Source: Planctomycetota bacterium
GTDB taxonomy: Bacteria; Planctomycetota; UBA1135
Assembly (NCBI GenBank): GCA_030748415.1
Contig: JASMMA010000017.1
Span: forward strand, 1-47,017
Direction: 5' to 3'
DNA length: 47,017 nucleotides
Positions 18,402 to 28,056 of this stretch are shown here, piece after piece. The notes under the pieces are model-generated. The model ran no database searches and was not told the DNA's origin. It was given only the letters and a program-made list of their open reading frames with translations. How positions within the stretch are numbered: the first letter of the stretch is position 1; every line of letters starts with the position of its first letter. Both the position numbers and the translations under genes were made by a program.

Positions 18402-19129
18402 TGCGCATGCTCCCTTTTTTTTTGCTTGCTGCATCTTGTACCGTCCATCAAACCCAAGAACTCTCACTAGAAACCCGTTACTGGGGTTCGCTCAGGGGAA
18501 TGATGCACCAAGGCATTACGGATACTGAAGTGTCCGTTCAGGAAGCCATGTGGGGTCCCCACATGTGGGGATTAGGTGCTGCAAAGGACCTTGCCGGAGA
18601 AATCACCATCCATGATTCTGTTGTCCACCTAGCCTCGCCTGTTGCCAACACGGATGACCCCGTTTATTCCAACGGCGAAGATTTGAACAGCGAAACTGCC
18701 CTTCTTGTTTTGGCTCAGGTGCCTGCTTGGCAAGGGATTCCTCTTGAGCGAGATCTTCCCAACCAAGCGGCTCTGGAATCATGGGTCGCCTCTCAAGCTG
18801 AGCGTCTGGGTTTTGACCCAAACGAAATCCTTCCCTTTCAGGTAATTGGAACTGCAAGCTTCATTCAGCTCCATGTCATTGACGGAACTCGACTGGAAGG
18901 CGCTGGTTCCTCGCATGAAGAGCACCTCGCAACTGCAATCAAGGATACCTGGAAGGAGCAACTCGTTTTCTTAAATGGTTTCCGCTCATTGCATCACAGA
19001 GCCATTTTCACTCACCACGACACGACTCTACATTGCCATGCCAGTATTTCAGGTAGCGGCGAGTCCGGCCATGTGGACGAGGTCGCCTTTACAGCTGGGC
19101 AAACGACTCTGCTACTCCCGAAGAACTAA
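18401..19129 (+). CDS. acetolactate-decarboxylase-like lipoprotein
   Basis: The 242-residue product starts with a lipoprotein-type signal (LLAASC, Cys13). The mature part follows the alpha-acetolactate decarboxylase order: YWGSLRGMMHQG, then a GLGAAKDLAGEITIHD segment matching the family's GLGTFNGLDGELIV region, a VIDGT segment, then GFRSLHHR. The zinc motif is HCH followed ten residues later by GHV, the same spacing as the HxH...H ligands of the Brevibacillus enzyme. The known enzyme turns acetolactate into acetoin; a lipid-anchored exported form next to a TolB-like protein is unusual, so activity and substrate are open. Its ATG overlaps the upstream stop by 1 nt, and its stop overlaps that of the convergent osmC by 4 nt. 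Confidence 0.78.
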   Translation: MRMLPFFLLAASCTVHQTQELSLETRYWGSLRGMMHQGITDTEVSVQEAMWGPHMWGLGAAKDLAGEITIHDSVVHLASPVANTDDPVYSNGEDLNSETALLVLAQVPAWQGIPLERDLPNQAALESWVASQAERLGFDPNEILPFQVIGTASFIQLHVIDGTRLEGAGSSHEEHLATAIKDTWKEQLVFLNGFRSLHHRAIFTHHDTTLHCHASISGSGESGHVDEVAFTAGQTTLLLPKN

Positions 19130-19541
19130 TTCTTCGACCAGTCGAATGAAATCGGGCGCTCAATGGAATCGCCCAAACTCTTGTGGACAGGGCAAGTCAA
19201 GGCCGCGACCTCTAAAAGCTGTTGTTCCTTTGAGCTAAGGCGGGCTGGACCGGTAATCCAAACCGGAATCTGAACAATGCGCCGCACGGAATCAGTGCTC
19301 ATGTGCTTTTCGACTCGAACATCTACCTCGGAAAGGTCAATGCCATGTCGTTCAGCCACGATACCCATGATAGTTAGCATGCAGGAGCCAAGAGCGGTGG
19401 CCACAAGATCCGTTGGAGAAAAGCTCTCTCCTTTCCCACAATTGTCTAAGGGGGCATCGGTGAGTAGGGTTCCCCCACTAGGGCCATGTACGCTTTCGCA
19501 ACGAAGCGAACCCTTGTAAGCAACTTTGATTTCAACGGACA

Positions 19542-19542
<1 letters not shown>
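19126..19542 (-). CDS. OsmC/Ohr-family protein
   Basis: OsmC-family proteins are cysteine peroxidases acting on organic hydroperoxides, or relatives of unknown role. The 138-residue product has the first redox cysteine in ATALGSCMLT and the second in ALTCPVHKSL, both in family positions. The arrangement fits the YhfA/OsmC-like branch more than Ohr, judged by eye. The start ATG overlaps the thiC stop (TGATG), so translation is coupled to thiC. It is the last gene of the ubiD-M28-thiC-osmC run. Confidence 0.88.
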
Positions 19543-21163
<1,621 letters not shown>

Positions 21164-21182
21164 GGCCATTTTTCAGGGATTT

Positions 21183-22901
21183 CTAATCCCCACTAGGTCG
21201 AGGGAAGAATGTCAGTTCAATGGACATCTTTTCTCCGTTTCGCAAGATATAAACCGTCACGGTTTGCCCGTCCTTGAATTCGCCCAGGGAATCCATGAAA
21301 TCGTAGATATCTTGAATGGCAAAATCGTTAATACCTGTCACGATATCATCTTTCATGAGTCCTGCGGCTTCAGCCGGGCCACCTGGAACCGTTCCGCCTA
21401 ATTTCATTCCTGTTCCTCCACCTTCGCCTGCATAGTCAGGAATGGAACCAAACCAAACTCCACCGCCTGAGCGGCGGCGGTTTCCAGTGCCATGGCTCGC
21501 GACAGGGGCAGGCTTGACCCAAGCAAATTGATTCAAAGGCTGTTCCTCAAGGTTTTGAACCAAGGCAACGGTTGCGCCAACAAGTGAATTCATGCGTGGA
21601 TAATCCAACTTGTCCGAATCATCGCTGGGCTTGTGATAATCCGAATGAAGACCTGAGAAAAAGAAAAGGGCAGGGATTTCAGCAGCATGGAAGGACATAT
21701 GGTCGGATCCACCACCGCCTGGCAAATCCTCACCGGTCAAATTAAATTTTAAGTTATCCGTTGTAGCTTGTGCGCCCTTCAAGCCAGAAGCAAAGGCCGT
21801 GGCTGTACGGTGTGAGCCAACAGTAATCCCACCTGATTGCAGACGGCCCACCATGTCCAAATTGATGTTGCAAAGGACATTTTCGAGGTCCACGGTCGGG
21901 TTCTCAACCCAGTACTTGGACCCGATTAACCCTTCTTCCTCAGCGCCCCAGAAGCAGAACAGGATATTGTGTTCGGGTTTTGGCCCATTCGCAATGGCTT
22001 CGGCAATTTGGAGAAGGACCGCCGTTCCGCTTGCATTGTCATCTGCGCCGTTATGGATTGCATGGACACCTGGCGCTAGGGAGCCTTCGCCTCCCCAACC
22101 CAAATGATCATAATGTGCGCCTAGAGTAATCACGGAATCTGATTTTCCAGATACCATTGCAAGAACATTCAAGGTCTCTGCTGTTGGTTTTTCCAACTTG
22201 GCCGAGATTTCGACATCCTTGCCAACTTGGTTTTCCAATTGGACAAAAGTTTCGGGCGAAACCGTAACAATGGGGATGCCACCAGTGCCATGAGATGCCG
22301 TGAATGGAATTTCAGCTTCGCCACCTTGAGCAACATCATCCGGATGGGTTCCCAAAATGACACCTACTGCACCCGCTGCACGAGCATTGCGTACTTTCGA
22401 ACGAATGGCACCCAGGCGAGCAAGCTTATCTTCTGCATTGGGTCCCCATTCGGTGTAGCGGCGAAGAAGAACAATCTTTCCGTCTACGTCAGCACCGGAA
22501 AAATGGTCAATGTTGTAAGACTCCAACACAACCCCGTACTGGGCTGTAGCCAGAGAGGAAGCAACGAATCCTTCAGCAGACAAGGCTAAGGTCCCTATCC
22601 CATCAAATGAAACTCCCGCAACAGTCAGGGAACATTCGCCAGCCTGGGGCGTCAAAAGCATAGGGAAACTCTGATACCAACCCCCTTCTTCGCCAGCCGG
22701 CTCCAAACCATCGAGCATAAGTTGGGCAGCTAGGTAATGAGCAGCTTTGTCCGCCATAGGGGTTCCAGCGCGACGGCCCTCAAGGAGGTCGTTCGAAAGC
22801 CATTCTGTATGTTCTCGAACTTCAGATGCTGACCCAGAGGGATGGTTCTCAGAAACGGCGCAGGCCGCAAATAAGAGGAGAAAGGCCGCAGAGTATTTCA
22901 T
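21183..22901 (-). CDS. M28-family peptidase lipoprotein with C-terminal PDZ domain
   Basis: This is a predicted zinc aminopeptidase anchored as a lipoprotein (LFAAC, Cys14). The 572-residue product has a PA-type insert (about 110-215). The M28 metal site follows in order: GAHYDHLG, GADDNASGTA, WGAEEEGLIGS, NLDMVGRL and the final GSDHMSFH. A PDZ domain covers the last 90 residues, opening with GTGMKLGGTVPGGPAEAAGL. PDZ domains on M28 enzymes are known and may guide substrates. It starts 9 nt after the ubiD stop. A TAGAAT hexamer formed partly by that stop lies 6 nt before its ATG. Confidence 0.93.
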   Translation of the reverse strand: MKYSAAFLLLFAACAVSENHPSGSASEVREHTEWLSNDLLEGRRAGTPMADKAAHYLAAQLMLDGLEPAGEEGGWYQSFPMLLTPQAGECSLTVAGVSFDGIGTLALSAEGFVASSLATAQYGVVLESYNIDHFSGADVDGKIVLLRRYTEWGPNAEDKLARLGAIRSKVRNARAAGAVGVILGTHPDDVAQGGEAEIPFTASHGTGGIPIVTVSPETFVQLENQVGKDVEISAKLEKPTAETLNVLAMVSGKSDSVITLGAHYDHLGWGGEGSLAPGVHAIHNGADDNASGTAVLLQIAEAIANGPKPEHNILFCFWGAEEEGLIGSKYWVENPTVDLENVLCNINLDMVGRLQSGGITVGSHRTATAFASGLKGAQATTDNLKFNLTGEDLPGGGGSDHMSFHAAEIPALFFFSGLHSDYHKPSDDSDKLDYPRMNSLVGATVALVQNLEEQPLNQFAWVKPAPVASHGTGNRRRSGGGVWFGSIPDYAGEGGGTGMKLGGTVPGGPAEAAGLMKDDIVTGINDFAIQDIYDFMDSLGEFKDGQTVTVYILRNGEKMSIELTFFPRPSGD

Positions 22902-22907
22902 GGCGAA

Positions 22908-22913
22908 ATTCTA
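22908..22913 (-). promoter_or_regulatory. possible -10 hexamer of the M28 gene
   Basis: TAGAAT on the minus strand ends 6 nt before the M28 ATG. Its first three bases are the ubiD stop codon, so chance is a real alternative. It matches the placement seen at clpX, ubiD, lat, thiC and leuS. Confidence 0.3.
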
Positions 22914-24368
22914 AGCCCCAAACCCAAATTTGCACCACTTCTTTTGGACGGAATCTTTGATATTCGAGCTCATTTTGATGGCATCAGGCCATTCCCGCTC
23001 AAATCCTTCCTCTTTCGTCTTTTTCGTGGCGTCAATTCCCACTTTGGACCCATAACACGCTGCTCGGCTTGCATGGTCTAGGACCTCAATGGGGCCTAAA
23101 GTGAACTCAAGATCCCGCTGGGGATCAATGTTGTTCAGCACCCTCCAGGCAACCTCAGCATCGTTGTGGATATCACAATCTTCATCCACGACCACAATAA
23201 CTTTGGTAAACATGGCCTGTCCCAGGCCCCAAATAGCGTTCATCAATTTTCGAGCATGGCCAGGGTAGTCTTTTTTAATTTTGAGGTACATCAAGTTATG
23301 GGCAACGCCCTCGAATGGCATTCGGTAATCCAAGACTTCCGGAAATTGCTTCTGCAATACCGGAAGCAGCAGCCGTTCAATCCCTTCGGTCATCCAACAA
23401 TCCTCTTGGGGAGGGCGCCCCACTAAGGTTGTGTGGTAAACGGGATCGTTCCGCATAGTGATGCATTCCACTTCAAATACTGGGTAATCGTCGGCTAAAG
23501 AGTAAAACCCGGTGTGATCGCCAAAAGGACCTTCGCGTCGCAAGTTTGTGGGGTCCACCCAACCTTCCAAAACAATTTCCGCAGTTGCAGGCACCTCAAG
23601 AGGTACCGATTTGCATGGCACCAAGGGAACAGGTTTGTTTCGTAGAAATCCAGCAATTAATAGTTCGTCCACGTCTGGAGGAGCTGGAACTACGCTTGCG
23701 AAACAAGTTGCAGGATCAGCACCAATACACACTGCAAGGGGAATGCGGTCCCCCTTTTTACTCGCTTTGTTCAAGTGGCGCTTTGCGTCTTTATGAAGAT
23801 GGGTATGGAAACCAGTCTCCCGTTTACCCATGATTTGAAGGCGGTAAGTGCCCAAATTCCTTCGGCCTGTTTCTGGATCTTGGGTCACACAGAGCGGGAA
23901 GGTAACAAAGGGACCTGCATCATCAGGCCATGTAGTCAAAACGGGAAGCCGAGACAAGTCAACCTCATCTCCCGTCCAAATCACATCTTGGCAGGGTGAA
24001 TTGGCTACTTTTTTGGGAAACCACTTCCCCACTTCAGCAAGCTTAGGCAGCATTTTGATTTTTTCCAAGATGCCTTCGGGGGGGGATTGATTCAGCAATG
24101 CCGCAATCCTGCTGGCATGCTCATCGGGGGTCCCATCCAATGACAAGGCCATCCGATTCCGAGAGCCGAAAGCATTGATGAAGACAGGGATCTCCATCCC
24201 TTTTACGTTCTCGAAAAGAAGAGCCTTATTGGGCGCGCCATCCTCTTTGGAAACCCGGTCAGTAATTTCAGCGATTTCCAAATAGGGGTCCACCTCGGCT
24301 GAAATTCGGTGTAGTTCACCGGCAGCTTCTAAAACCTCAATCCATTCACGCACACTATTGATGACCAT
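22911..24368 (-). CDS. UbiD-family prenyl-FMN-dependent decarboxylase
   Basis: UbiD-family enzymes reversibly decarboxylate aromatic or unsaturated acids using prenylated FMN, including the quinone-precursor step. The 485-residue product matches the family throughout: the N-terminal region with ALLFENVKG, the central GTYRLQIMGKRETGFHTHLH segment, EGPFGDHTGFY, and the C-terminal DEDCDIHNDAEVAWR part. The length fits the quinone-linked UbiD group. The flavin prenyltransferase partner (UbiX) is not in the window, so quinone biosynthesis is the likeliest role but not proven. The ATG lies 6 nt after TAAAAT. It heads the minus-strand run through osmC. Confidence 0.92.
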   Translation of the reverse strand: MVINSVREWIEVLEAAGELHRISAEVDPYLEIAEITDRVSKEDGAPNKALLFENVKGMEIPVFINAFGSRNRMALSLDGTPDEHASRIAALLNQSPPEGILEKIKMLPKLAEVGKWFPKKVANSPCQDVIWTGDEVDLSRLPVLTTWPDDAGPFVTFPLCVTQDPETGRRNLGTYRLQIMGKRETGFHTHLHKDAKRHLNKASKKGDRIPLAVCIGADPATCFASVVPAPPDVDELLIAGFLRNKPVPLVPCKSVPLEVPATAEIVLEGWVDPTNLRREGPFGDHTGFYSLADDYPVFEVECITMRNDPVYHTTLVGRPPQEDCWMTEGIERLLLPVLQKQFPEVLDYRMPFEGVAHNLMYLKIKKDYPGHARKLMNAIWGLGQAMFTKVIVVVDEDCDIHNDAEVAWRVLNNIDPQRDLEFTLGPIEVLDHASRAACYGSKVGIDATKKTKEEGFEREWPDAIKMSSNIKDSVQKKWCKFGFGA

Positions 24369-24374
24369 GGAGGG

Positions 24375-24380
24375 ATTTTA
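24375..24380 (-). promoter_or_regulatory. candidate -10 hexamer of the ubiD-family gene
   Basis: TAAAAT on the minus strand lies 6 nt before the ATG. No -35 box is clear, and the region upstream runs straight into the left outer inverted-repeat arm at 24396-24413. Confidence 0.45.
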
Positions 24381-24503
24381 CTTACCCCACTCAATCCCTC
24401 CGGCTTTTCTGCCACTTTGCCTTAGCAACAACCCATGCAACCTAATGCTCTCCCAGCCCTGCAGAGCGTTTGAGCCCTTGTTCATCCGCAGCCTGGGCAT
24501 TCA

Positions 24504-24519
24504 CCAGTTAAAAAACTGG
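24504..24519. repeat. small hairpin with four-A loop
   Basis: CCAGTT at 24504-24509 is followed by AAAA and then AACTGG at 24514-24519, a perfect 6-bp stem. It overlaps the first bases of the left inner arm, so the two structures would compete. Confidence 0.5.
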
Positions 24520-24688
24520 ACGCTGACACAATCGGCTGGGTCACCCCTCTCTCCTAAGCATTGTTTGAAAAGGGACCTAGGAATAAAGTGGCGGAGGGGG
24601 TCTAGGCCTCGCTATCTTTTCTTCCCTAAGTGTTTTGTCCTGCTGAACTTAACCTGAAGGGTGACCCAGCCGATTGTGTCAGCGTCCA
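24517..24688. repeat. inner inverted repeat, 30-nt perfect arms around a 112-nt loop
   Basis: The left arm (24517-24546) begins TGGACGCTGACACAATCGG and the right arm (24659-24688) is its perfect reverse complement over 30 nt. A transcript would form a very stable rod. The loop can fold further: GAAAAG (24567-24572) pairs with CTTTTC (24616-24621), and inside that CCTAG (24576-24580) pairs with CTAGG (24602-24606). It could be a structured RNA, a MITE-like element or a protein-bound palindrome. No target-site duplication is visible at the arm ends. Confidence 0.8.
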
Positions 24689-24852
24689 AGTGATGGGCAG
24701 CCCTTTGGAATCAAGAATCGTTCGGCCAAATAGGCAGAAAAGCCGGAGGGTTTCGAAACTATTAATAAAAAGCCCAGTAGCGGCTCGGGAACTGCCACGT
24801 CTCCCTGTTCATGACATTGCTTGAACTTGGGTTAGGCTGGGAGGTTCGGCCG

Positions 24853-25329
24853 ATGAAAGCTTCTGAGATTGGGAGAGTCTTTCCAGGAGCACTCATTTCA
24901 AAGTCGGAACATTATTGGAAAGAAATCCGCGGCAAGCTTGTTCTACAAGACCGAAATGTGGCTGAAATAACGGGTTGGGCGACCGCAGACCTCAATCGAT
25001 TTGTAAACCGCCACCCGGCATTATTACCCGACAATCTGGCATTTCGCCTATCACCCGACGAAGCCGAGCGGGCTTGGGTCTTCAGTGAATCGGGCCATGT
25101 ACGAAAGGCCAAAAGAAAGATGCCACGAGTCTTTACCGTAGCTGGAGTTCTTCAAGTCCTGTGGCAAAAACCTACTGAGCGTGTGAAGGCTACCCTTTGG
25201 CTTTCACGCTGGCTGCCCATACTGGAAAACGGGCAACCGGAAAGTTGGGAAGATTGGGGACCTTGGACCCAAGGAGAAAAGACCCGAAAAGTAAAAACTC
25301 AGACCACTTCCGGGCGCAGAGAAGATTAG
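24853..25329 (+). CDS. ORF6N-domain DNA-binding protein
   Basis: The 158-residue product resembles the ORF6N domain found in phage antirepressor-type and mobile-element proteins. The matching parts are [18 protein letters not shown], then [21 protein letters not shown], then [20 protein letters not shown]. The tail is basic. The frame is open from 24811, but the ATG at 24853 has the best Shine-Dalgarno in the window, GGGAGG at 24839-24844 with an 8-nt gap, unlike its leaderless-looking neighbours. That difference and the family hint at acquisition from a mobile element. It lies directly beside the nested repeats and its stop overlaps that of leuS by 4 nt. Binding to those repeats is only a guess. 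Confidence 0.7.
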   Translation: MKASEIGRVFPGALISKSEHYWKEIRGKLVLQDRNVAEITGWATADLNRFVNRHPALLPDNLAFRLSPDEAERAWVFSESGHVRKAKRKMPRVFTVAGVLQVLWQKPTERVKATLWLSRWLPILENGQPESWEDWGPWTQGEKTRKVKTQTTSGRRED

Positions 25330-27812
25330 CCAACCACTAAGTTGACCATTCTTCCTGGGACAACAATAGCTTTTCGAATCGTTTTGCCCTCTAAAAGCTC
25401 CGCAATTTCTTCTTTGGCGGCGGTTTCAAGCGCATCCGGTTGAACATCGGAAGGTACAGTTACACGCCCTCGAAGTTTTCCATTGATTTGAACGGGTACC
25501 TCAATTGAATCAGCGACCAAGTGCGCCTCATCCCAGGCGGGCCAAGGCTCCCAGGCGCAAGAATCTGGATTCCCGCACAGATGCCACATTTCTTCAGCCA
25601 AGTGAGGTGCAAAGGGTTCAAGGAGGAGAGCGAACCGACTCCCTTGAGATTGGGTTAAACCTGCCTTCGTTTTGGTGGCAGTGTTGACAAATTCCATCAA
25701 ACCAGCAATGGCCGTATTGTTTGCCATTTGCTCAAGATCTTGAGTGGTTTTCTTGATGGCGGCATGGAGGGCTTTTTCAATCTCAGGATGACCCTCTGAG
25801 ATGAAATCAATTTCAAAAAGGCGCCAGGCACGTTGAAGAAAGCGATGGGCACCAGGGAGGTCGCGGGGATTCCAGGGCGCACTTGCCGTTATTGGTCCCA
25901 TAAAAGCTTCGTAAAGACGCATTGTGTCGGAACCGTATTCTTGAATCACTTCCTCTGGGTTAATGACGTTACGCAAAGACTTGGACATCTTGGCAACAAT
26001 TCGCTCTACCGGTTTTTTTTCATGGAAGAAGTTGGCTCCATCTGAGTTCACCTGGTCCGCAGGAATTAAGGACCCTCGCTCATCTTTGTAGGCGTAGGAC
26101 TGAACCATTCCCTGATTGACTAATTTTTTGAAGGGTTCGTTTGTACTCACTAGGCCACAATCGAACAAAACTTTGTGCCAGAATCGAGCGTAGAGAAGGT
26201 GGAGAACTGCGTGTTCAGCCCCACCTACATAAAGATCTACAGGCATCCAGTATTTTTCAATTGCAGAATCCCAAGCAGCCGAGGTGTTCTTCGGGTCGCA
26301 AAATCGAAGGTAATACCAGCAGGAGCCTGCCCACTGAGGCATGGAATTGGTTTCACGAGCCCATACCTTGCCTTGGGAATCAACAACTTCACACCAGTCT
26401 TTCGCACGGGCCAATGGTGGGTCACCATTTTCGCTCGGCCTAAAATCATCCAATTCAGGGAGAGTCACGGGTAAATCCCCCTCTTCAACAAGTTTGGTCT
26501 CACCCGTTTCAGGATGGTGCAACAAGGGAAAGGGTTCTCCCCAATAACGCTGTCGACTAAACAACCAATCCCGGAGTCGGTAGGTAACTTTTGCCTGGCC
26601 AAGATTGTTCTCTTCAAGCCAAATACACATTTTCGATTTGGCTTCCTGGACATCCATTCCGTCCAGCCAAGAAGAATTCACCATGACTCCATCCTTTTCA
26701 ATCTCAACGACATGCAAATCGTAAACCTCGGCAAACTCACGGTCGCGTTCGTCTCCGCCGGGAACGCACATAATCGAACCCGTTCCATAAGACATCAAAA
26801 CATAGTCCGCAATCCAAATGGGAATTCTTTGCCGAGGGTCGCCATTATCAAAAATGGGATTGAGTGCATAAGCCCCTGTGAAAACACCGGTTTTTTCTTT
26901 TTGTAATTCAGCTCGCTCTAGGTCGGACTTGGAGGCGGCCTCCTTTTGATAGGCCTGTACTTCTCCAGCATGTTCTTCAGTCGTCAGAGATTCCACGAGC
27001 GGGTGCTCTGGAGAGAGCACACAAAATGTCGCACCAAACAAAGTGTCGGGGCGAGTTGTAAAAACCGTGAAGTTCTTATCGGAATCGGCCACGGAAAATT
27101 TAACCTCCGCACCTTCAGAGCGACCAATCCACTCTCGTTGCATGGCTTTTACGGAGTCAGGCCAATCCAAACCATTTAAGTCATCCAACAAGCGCTCAGC
27201 ATAGGCCGTGATTTTCAGCATCCATTGCCGAAGAGGGCGCTTAACGCAAGGATGGTCCCCTCGTTCGGAGCGACCATCAATGACCTCTTCATTTGCAAGA
27301 ACCGTGCCCAGTTCCTCGCACCACCAAACCGGAACTTCCGCTTGATAGGCCAAACCTCTTTCATAGAGTTTCGAGAAAATCCACTGGGTCCACCGGTAAT
27401 AGTTGGGGTCGGTGGTATTGACCTCCCGATCCCAGTCATAAGAAAGCCCCAAACCCTGAAGTTGGCTCCGAAAATGGTTCACATTCTTTGCGGTAGTTTC
27501 AGCGGGGTGCGTGCCCGTTTGAATCGCATACTGCTCCGCAGGAAGACCAAAAGCATCCCAACCCATCGGGTGCAAAACATTGAATCCTTGGTGCCGTTTG
27601 TAACGAGCCATAATGTCGGTGGCCGTATAACCCTTCGGGTGTCCCACATGGAGGCCCGCCCCAGACGGATAAGGAAACATATCCAAAACAAAGAACTTTG
27701 GCTTTGCTGGATCAAAGTCTGGGTCTCCCGGACCCGGGGTCCGATAGGTCCGTTTTTCAACCCACTGCTTCTGCCAGCGAGCTTCGATTTCAGCGAATTC
27801 GTAGGGTGCCAT
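25326..27812 (-). CDS. leuS: leucyl-tRNA synthetase
   Basis: LeuS charges tRNA-Leu. The 828-residue class I synthetase shows the HIGH-type motif HVGH near residue 55 and KMSKS near 607. The catalytic Rossmann fold is present, as is a CP1 editing region with the threonine-rich [11 protein letters not shown] segment, and a C-terminal anticodon-binding part. Length is normal for the bacterial enzyme. The ATG lies 8 nt after TATTAT. A divergent tRNA-Ala gene begins 87 nt upstream. Confidence 0.97.
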   Translation of the reverse strand: MAPYEFAEIEARWQKQWVEKRTYRTPGPGDPDFDPAKPKFFVLDMFPYPSGAGLHVGHPKGYTATDIMARYKRHQGFNVLHPMGWDAFGLPAEQYAIQTGTHPAETTAKNVNHFRSQLQGLGLSYDWDREVNTTDPNYYRWTQWIFSKLYERGLAYQAEVPVWWCEELGTVLANEEVIDGRSERGDHPCVKRPLRQWMLKITAYAERLLDDLNGLDWPDSVKAMQREWIGRSEGAEVKFSVADSDKNFTVFTTRPDTLFGATFCVLSPEHPLVESLTTEEHAGEVQAYQKEAASKSDLERAELQKEKTGVFTGAYALNPIFDNGDPRQRIPIWIADYVLMSYGTGSIMCVPGGDERDREFAEVYDLHVVEIEKDGVMVNSSWLDGMDVQEAKSKMCIWLEENNLGQAKVTYRLRDWLFSRQRYWGEPFPLLHHPETGETKLVEEGDLPVTLPELDDFRPSENGDPPLARAKDWCEVVDSQGKVWARETNSMPQWAGSCWYYLRFCDPKNTSAAWDSAIEKYWMPVDLYVGGAEHAVLHLLYARFWHKVLFDCGLVSTNEPFKKLVNQGMVQSYAYKDERGSLIPADQVNSDGANFFHEKKPVERIVAKMSKSLRNVINPEEVIQEYGSDTMRLYEAFMGPITASAPWNPRDLPGAHRFLQRAWRLFEIDFISEGHPEIEKALHAAIKKTTQDLEQMANNTAIAGLMEFVNTATKTKAGLTQSQGSRFALLLEPFAPHLAEEMWHLCGNPDSCAWEPWPAWDEAHLVADSIEVPVQINGKLRGRVTVPSDVQPDALETAAKEEIAELLEGKTIRKAIVVPGRMVNLVVG

Positions 27813-27820
27813 GACCTGGA

Positions 27821-27826
27821 ATAATA
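27821..27826 (-). promoter_or_regulatory. candidate -10 hexamer of leuS
   Basis: TATTAT on the minus strand lies 8 nt before the leuS ATG. GGAACA 17 nt further upstream is at best a weak -35. No T-box-like leader exists in this space. Confidence 0.45.
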
Positions 27827-27898
27827 TCCGCGCGTCGCTAAACTGTTCCGCCCGGATTTGGCCCCGCGCCCTTTCCGGAGATCTTTGGAGAAACGAGT

Positions 27899-27974
27899 GG
27901 GGCTATAGCTCAGCTGGGAGAGCGCTACACTGGCAGTGTAGAGGTCAGGGGTTCAAATCCCCTTAGCTCCACCA
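27899..27974 (+). tRNA. tRNA-Ala (anticodon GGC)
   Basis: A complete cloverleaf is visible. The acceptor arm is GGGGCTA (27899-27905) paired with TAGCTCC (27964-27970), with one G-U pair. The D arm contains GCTCAGCTGGGAGAGC. The anticodon stem CTACA/TGTAG encloses loop CTGGCAG, giving anticodon GGC at 27932-27934. The T arm contains GGGGTTCAAATCCCC. Discriminator A and an encoded CCA follow (27971-27974). It reads GCC and GCU alanine codons. It lies between leuS and lysS and is followed by a terminator. Confidence 0.97.
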
Positions 27975-27994
27975 TCTCCTTTCGATTCATGCGT

Positions 27995-28033
27995 CCGCAG
28001 GTCTAGAATCTGACCTCCGGGCGGTTTTTTTTT
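27995..28033 (+). terminator. intrinsic terminator after tRNA-Ala
   Basis: The 5' side CCGC plus AGGTC (27995-28003) pairs with GACCT (28012-28016) and GCGG (28021-28024), with CCGG bulged on the 3' side. Nine T residues follow at 28025-28033. This is the clearest intrinsic terminator in the window. It lies 23 nt before lysS, so lysS depends on readthrough or on a promoter I cannot place. Confidence 0.8.
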
Positions 28034-28056
28034 GCCTTCCGGAAACCCATCTGGAC

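Larger units (their letters stand above)
24396..24750. repeat. outer inverted repeat, 18-nt perfect arms
   Basis: The left arm (24396-24413) reads CCCTCCGGCTTTTCTGCC and the right arm (24733-24750) is its exact reverse complement. The arms enclose 319 nt that contain a second, longer inverted repeat. Beyond the perfect core, weak similarity continues inward (ACTTTGCC on the left against TATTTGGCC on the right). The two arms may be remnants of two head-to-head copies of one longer sequence, or the ends of a small non-autonomous element. Confidence 0.8.
24369..24852. other. 484-nt gene-free region with nested inverted repeats
   Basis: This is the only gene-free stretch of more than 300 nt in the window. 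It separates the divergent ubiD-family and ORF6N genes. It holds two perfect inverted repeats, one inside the other, a small A-loop hairpin, and near 24758-24770 an AT-rich patch that may be the promoter of the ORF6N gene. Frames that cross it are short and lack family features, so I call no gene. No transposase gene is adjacent. Confidence 0.7.

Noticed and set aside
24517-24688. Insertion sequence bounded by the inner repeats
   Set aside because: There is no transposase frame inside the 112-nt loop and no flanking target duplication.
24396-24750. 6S RNA, SRP RNA, tmRNA or integron attC site in the repeat region
   Set aside because: None of the conserved sequence motifs of these RNAs or sites is visible, and a 30-bp perfect stem is not typical of them.
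24358-24824. Short plus-strand frames crossing the nested repeats
   Set aside because: They read through the inverted-repeat arms, lack ribosome-binding sites and show no recognisable domain.
27813-28056. T-box leader controlling leuS or lysS
   Set aside because: Neither leader is long enough; the hairpin before lysS is a simple terminator directly after the tRNA gene.
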